Shown: one piece after another, positions 5,335 to 6,028 of the stretch | Layout of the letters: each line of letters opens with the position of its first letter | How positions within the stretch are numbered: position 1 is the stretch's first letter | Assembly (NCBI GenBank): GCA_027449725.1 | Contig: DAIDLB010000020.1 | Span: 1 to 6,028, forward strand | Source: Chlamydiota bacterium | GTDB taxonomy: Bacteria > Chlamydiota > Chlamydiia > Chlamydiales > SM23-39 | Direction of reading: 5' to 3' | Length of the DNA stretch: 6,028 nucleotides | Position numbers and translations under genes: made by a program | Notes under the pieces: generated by a model | Seen by the model: only the letters and a program-made list of their open reading frames with translations | Databases searched by the model: none | What the model was told of the DNA's origin: nothing

Positions 5335-5361
5335 GTGAAAAAAGACCAGACCCAAGGTTCT

Positions 5362-5796
5362 ATGATCAAATTTCCCATGAAATTCGAAACGGCGGCTTCG
5401 GCCCGAAGTGGAATCCAGAGCAGCTGGAGCACCCATTCGGGCTCCCTGCCGCCGATCGCCTGCGCCATTCCTTTGGAGTTCAACGGCCCCGGCAATGGTT
5501 ACTCTCCCGAAGATCTCTTTGGCGCCTCCATCCTCAATTGCCTGATCGCCATTTTCAAAGTGTATGCTGAAAAGCAGCAGGTGGCGTTTAGCGAAATCAA
5601 GGGCAAAGTGGTGTTAACTGTGGACAGATCTCCTGCCGAAAATGGGATTTCGGTGACGCATGTGGAGGCGTATCTTGAGGTCTCAGGCGCATCGGATATT
5701 GAAAAGGCAAAAAAGCTGATGAACGGGGCCGTCAAAGATTGTATCATCAGCAATTCGATCAAAGCCGGCAAGACGTTTCACATCATCGTGCACTGA
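5362..5796 (+). CDS. OsmC/Ohr-family protein
   Basis: Member of the OsmC/Ohr superfamily; many members are cytoplasmic thiol-dependent hydroperoxide reductases that detoxify organic peroxides, while others remain uncharacterised. From ATG 5362 the product is 144 residues, the usual length for a single OsmC domain. It has the family layout: an N-terminal beta part, then SPEDLFGASILNCLIAIF with the first conserved Cys in the central helix, IKGKVVLTVDR, and near the C-terminus VKDCIISNSIKAG with the second conserved Cys. The two cysteines match the family's redox pair. ATG 5362 was preferred over GTG 5335, which directly follows a candidate -10; AAGG lies four bases before ATG 5362. The N-terminus is only moderately similar to Ohr, and the expected catalytic Arg is not clearly placed, so substrate is left open. 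The 3' end overlaps adk by 14 bases on the opposite strand. Confidence 0.85.
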   Translation: MIKFPMKFETAASARSGIQSSWSTHSGSLPPIACAIPLEFNGPGNGYSPEDLFGASILNCLIAIFKVYAEKQQVAFSEIKGKVVLTVDRSPAENGISVTHVEAYLEVSGASDIEKAKKLMNGAVKDCIISNSIKAGKTFHIIVH

Positions 5797-6028
5797 GAAG
5801 CTGTACCCTGGCCCTGACGTATAGCGGCATCGCTTCAAGCACATCTTGAAAGACCTGCGCTTTGGAATTTTGACCATCGATCTCTCTGAGGACCTCTTTC
5901 TGCCCCCCGTAATACTCAATGAGAGGAAGTGTCTCGGCGCGATAGACTTCCAGACGCTTTCGAACGATCGCCTCTTGGTCGTCATTGCGGGTATAGAGAG
6001 CGCCGCCGCATTGACCGCAGACCCCGGA
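5783..6028 (-). CDS. adk: Adenylate kinase, C-terminal part (5' end beyond window)
   Basis: The visible 81 residues are the end of adenylate kinase, which interconverts ATP + AMP and 2 ADP in the cytoplasm. The sequence enters within the LID domain: GVCGQCGGALYTRNDD contains the second CxxC half of a zinc-binding LID and the LYxRxDD segment that follows it. Next come the helix with the Arg-containing motif (RKRLEVYRAET), PLIEYYGGQ, the IDG turn, and the final helix QVFQDVLEAM. The P-loop and NMP-binding region are to the right of 6028. A zinc LID is widespread in bacteria, including, as I recall, chlamydiae. The tail (PLYVRARVQLLSAR) extends somewhat past the last helix. Its TGA overlaps the 3' end of the OsmC gene convergently, with no terminator hairpin between. 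Confidence 0.92.
   Translation of the reverse strand, partial: SGVCGQCGGALYTRNDDQEAIVRKRLEVYRAETLPLIEYYGGQKEVLREIDGQNSKAQVFQDVLEAMPLYVRARVQLLSAR

Larger units (their letters stand above)
5203..5361. other. AT-rich divergent intergenic region
   Basis: This 159-base stretch separates the minus-strand gene string from the plus-strand OsmC gene and carries candidate promoters for both directions. It has T- and A-runs (for example ATTTTTTCGG near 5241-5250). I see no riboswitch fold, tRNA, or clear operator palindrome in it. Confidence 0.6.

Noticed and set aside
5335..5361. GTG start at 5335 for the OsmC-family gene
   Set aside because: It directly follows the candidate -10 element TATAGA, has no Shine-Dalgarno, and adds residues not needed for the OsmC fold.
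5683..5985. A 100-residue minus-strand frame across the adk and OsmC ends
   Set aside because: The frame one step away encodes the adenylate kinase C-terminus with its CxxC and LYxRxDD motifs; this one is a shadow rich in Arg and Ser.
1..6028. CRISPR array, tRNA/rRNA gene, insertion sequence or toxin-antitoxin pair
   Set aside because: I found no regularly spaced repeats, no cloverleaf-like segment, no transposase motifs or terminal inverted repeats, and no pair of small genes with toxin or antitoxin motifs.

Overview
The window looks like a chromosomal segment of a diderm, host-associated bacterium. The best guess is a member of the Chlamydiota outside the classical Chlamydiaceae. This rests on two bacterial SET-domain methyltransferase genes (one with an ankyrin-like N-terminus), a signal-peptide beta-barrel protein ending in Phe, a set of small single-span membrane proteins unlike common families, and a zinc-lid adenylate kinase tail ending in a QVFQ-type helix like that I recall from chlamydial Adk. 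No single feature proves the lineage; Legionella-like bacteria are an alternative.

Layout. Nearly everything from 1 to 5202 lies on the minus strand and reads as one tightly packed gene string, in transcription order: a 60-residue small ORF (5020-5202) behind a plausible promoter; three small single-pass membrane proteins of 226, 128 and 172 residues (4287-4967, 3904-4290, 3384-3902); an ankyrin-like plus SET protein (2615-3418); a second SET protein (1938-2618); a 115-residue protein of unknown function (1555-1902); an outer-membrane beta-barrel candidate (675-1610); and an rRNA 2'-O-methyltransferase of the TrmH/RlmB type cut by the left edge (1-675). Most junctions are ATGA, TAATG or longer overlaps, so translational coupling is likely. 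A second candidate promoter sits just before the 226-residue gene.

To the right, an AT-rich divergent region (5203-5361) separates this string from an OsmC-family gene on the plus strand (5362-5796). That gene's 3' end overlaps the convergent 3' end of adenylate kinase (5783-6028, partial) by 14 bases.

Interpretation. The flanking genes (RlmB, Adk, OsmC) are ordinary housekeeping functions. The centre (about 1938-5202) is accessory in character and lower in GC, especially the membrane-protein part. It links three apparently related single-span proteins to two tandem SET methyltransferases. In intracellular bacteria SET proteins can methylate host histones or the bacterium's own histone-like proteins, so a host-interaction or chromatin-modification cassette is the most interesting hypothesis. 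It is inferred from gene order and motifs only. No tRNA, rRNA, CRISPR array, insertion sequence or classical intrinsic terminator was seen.
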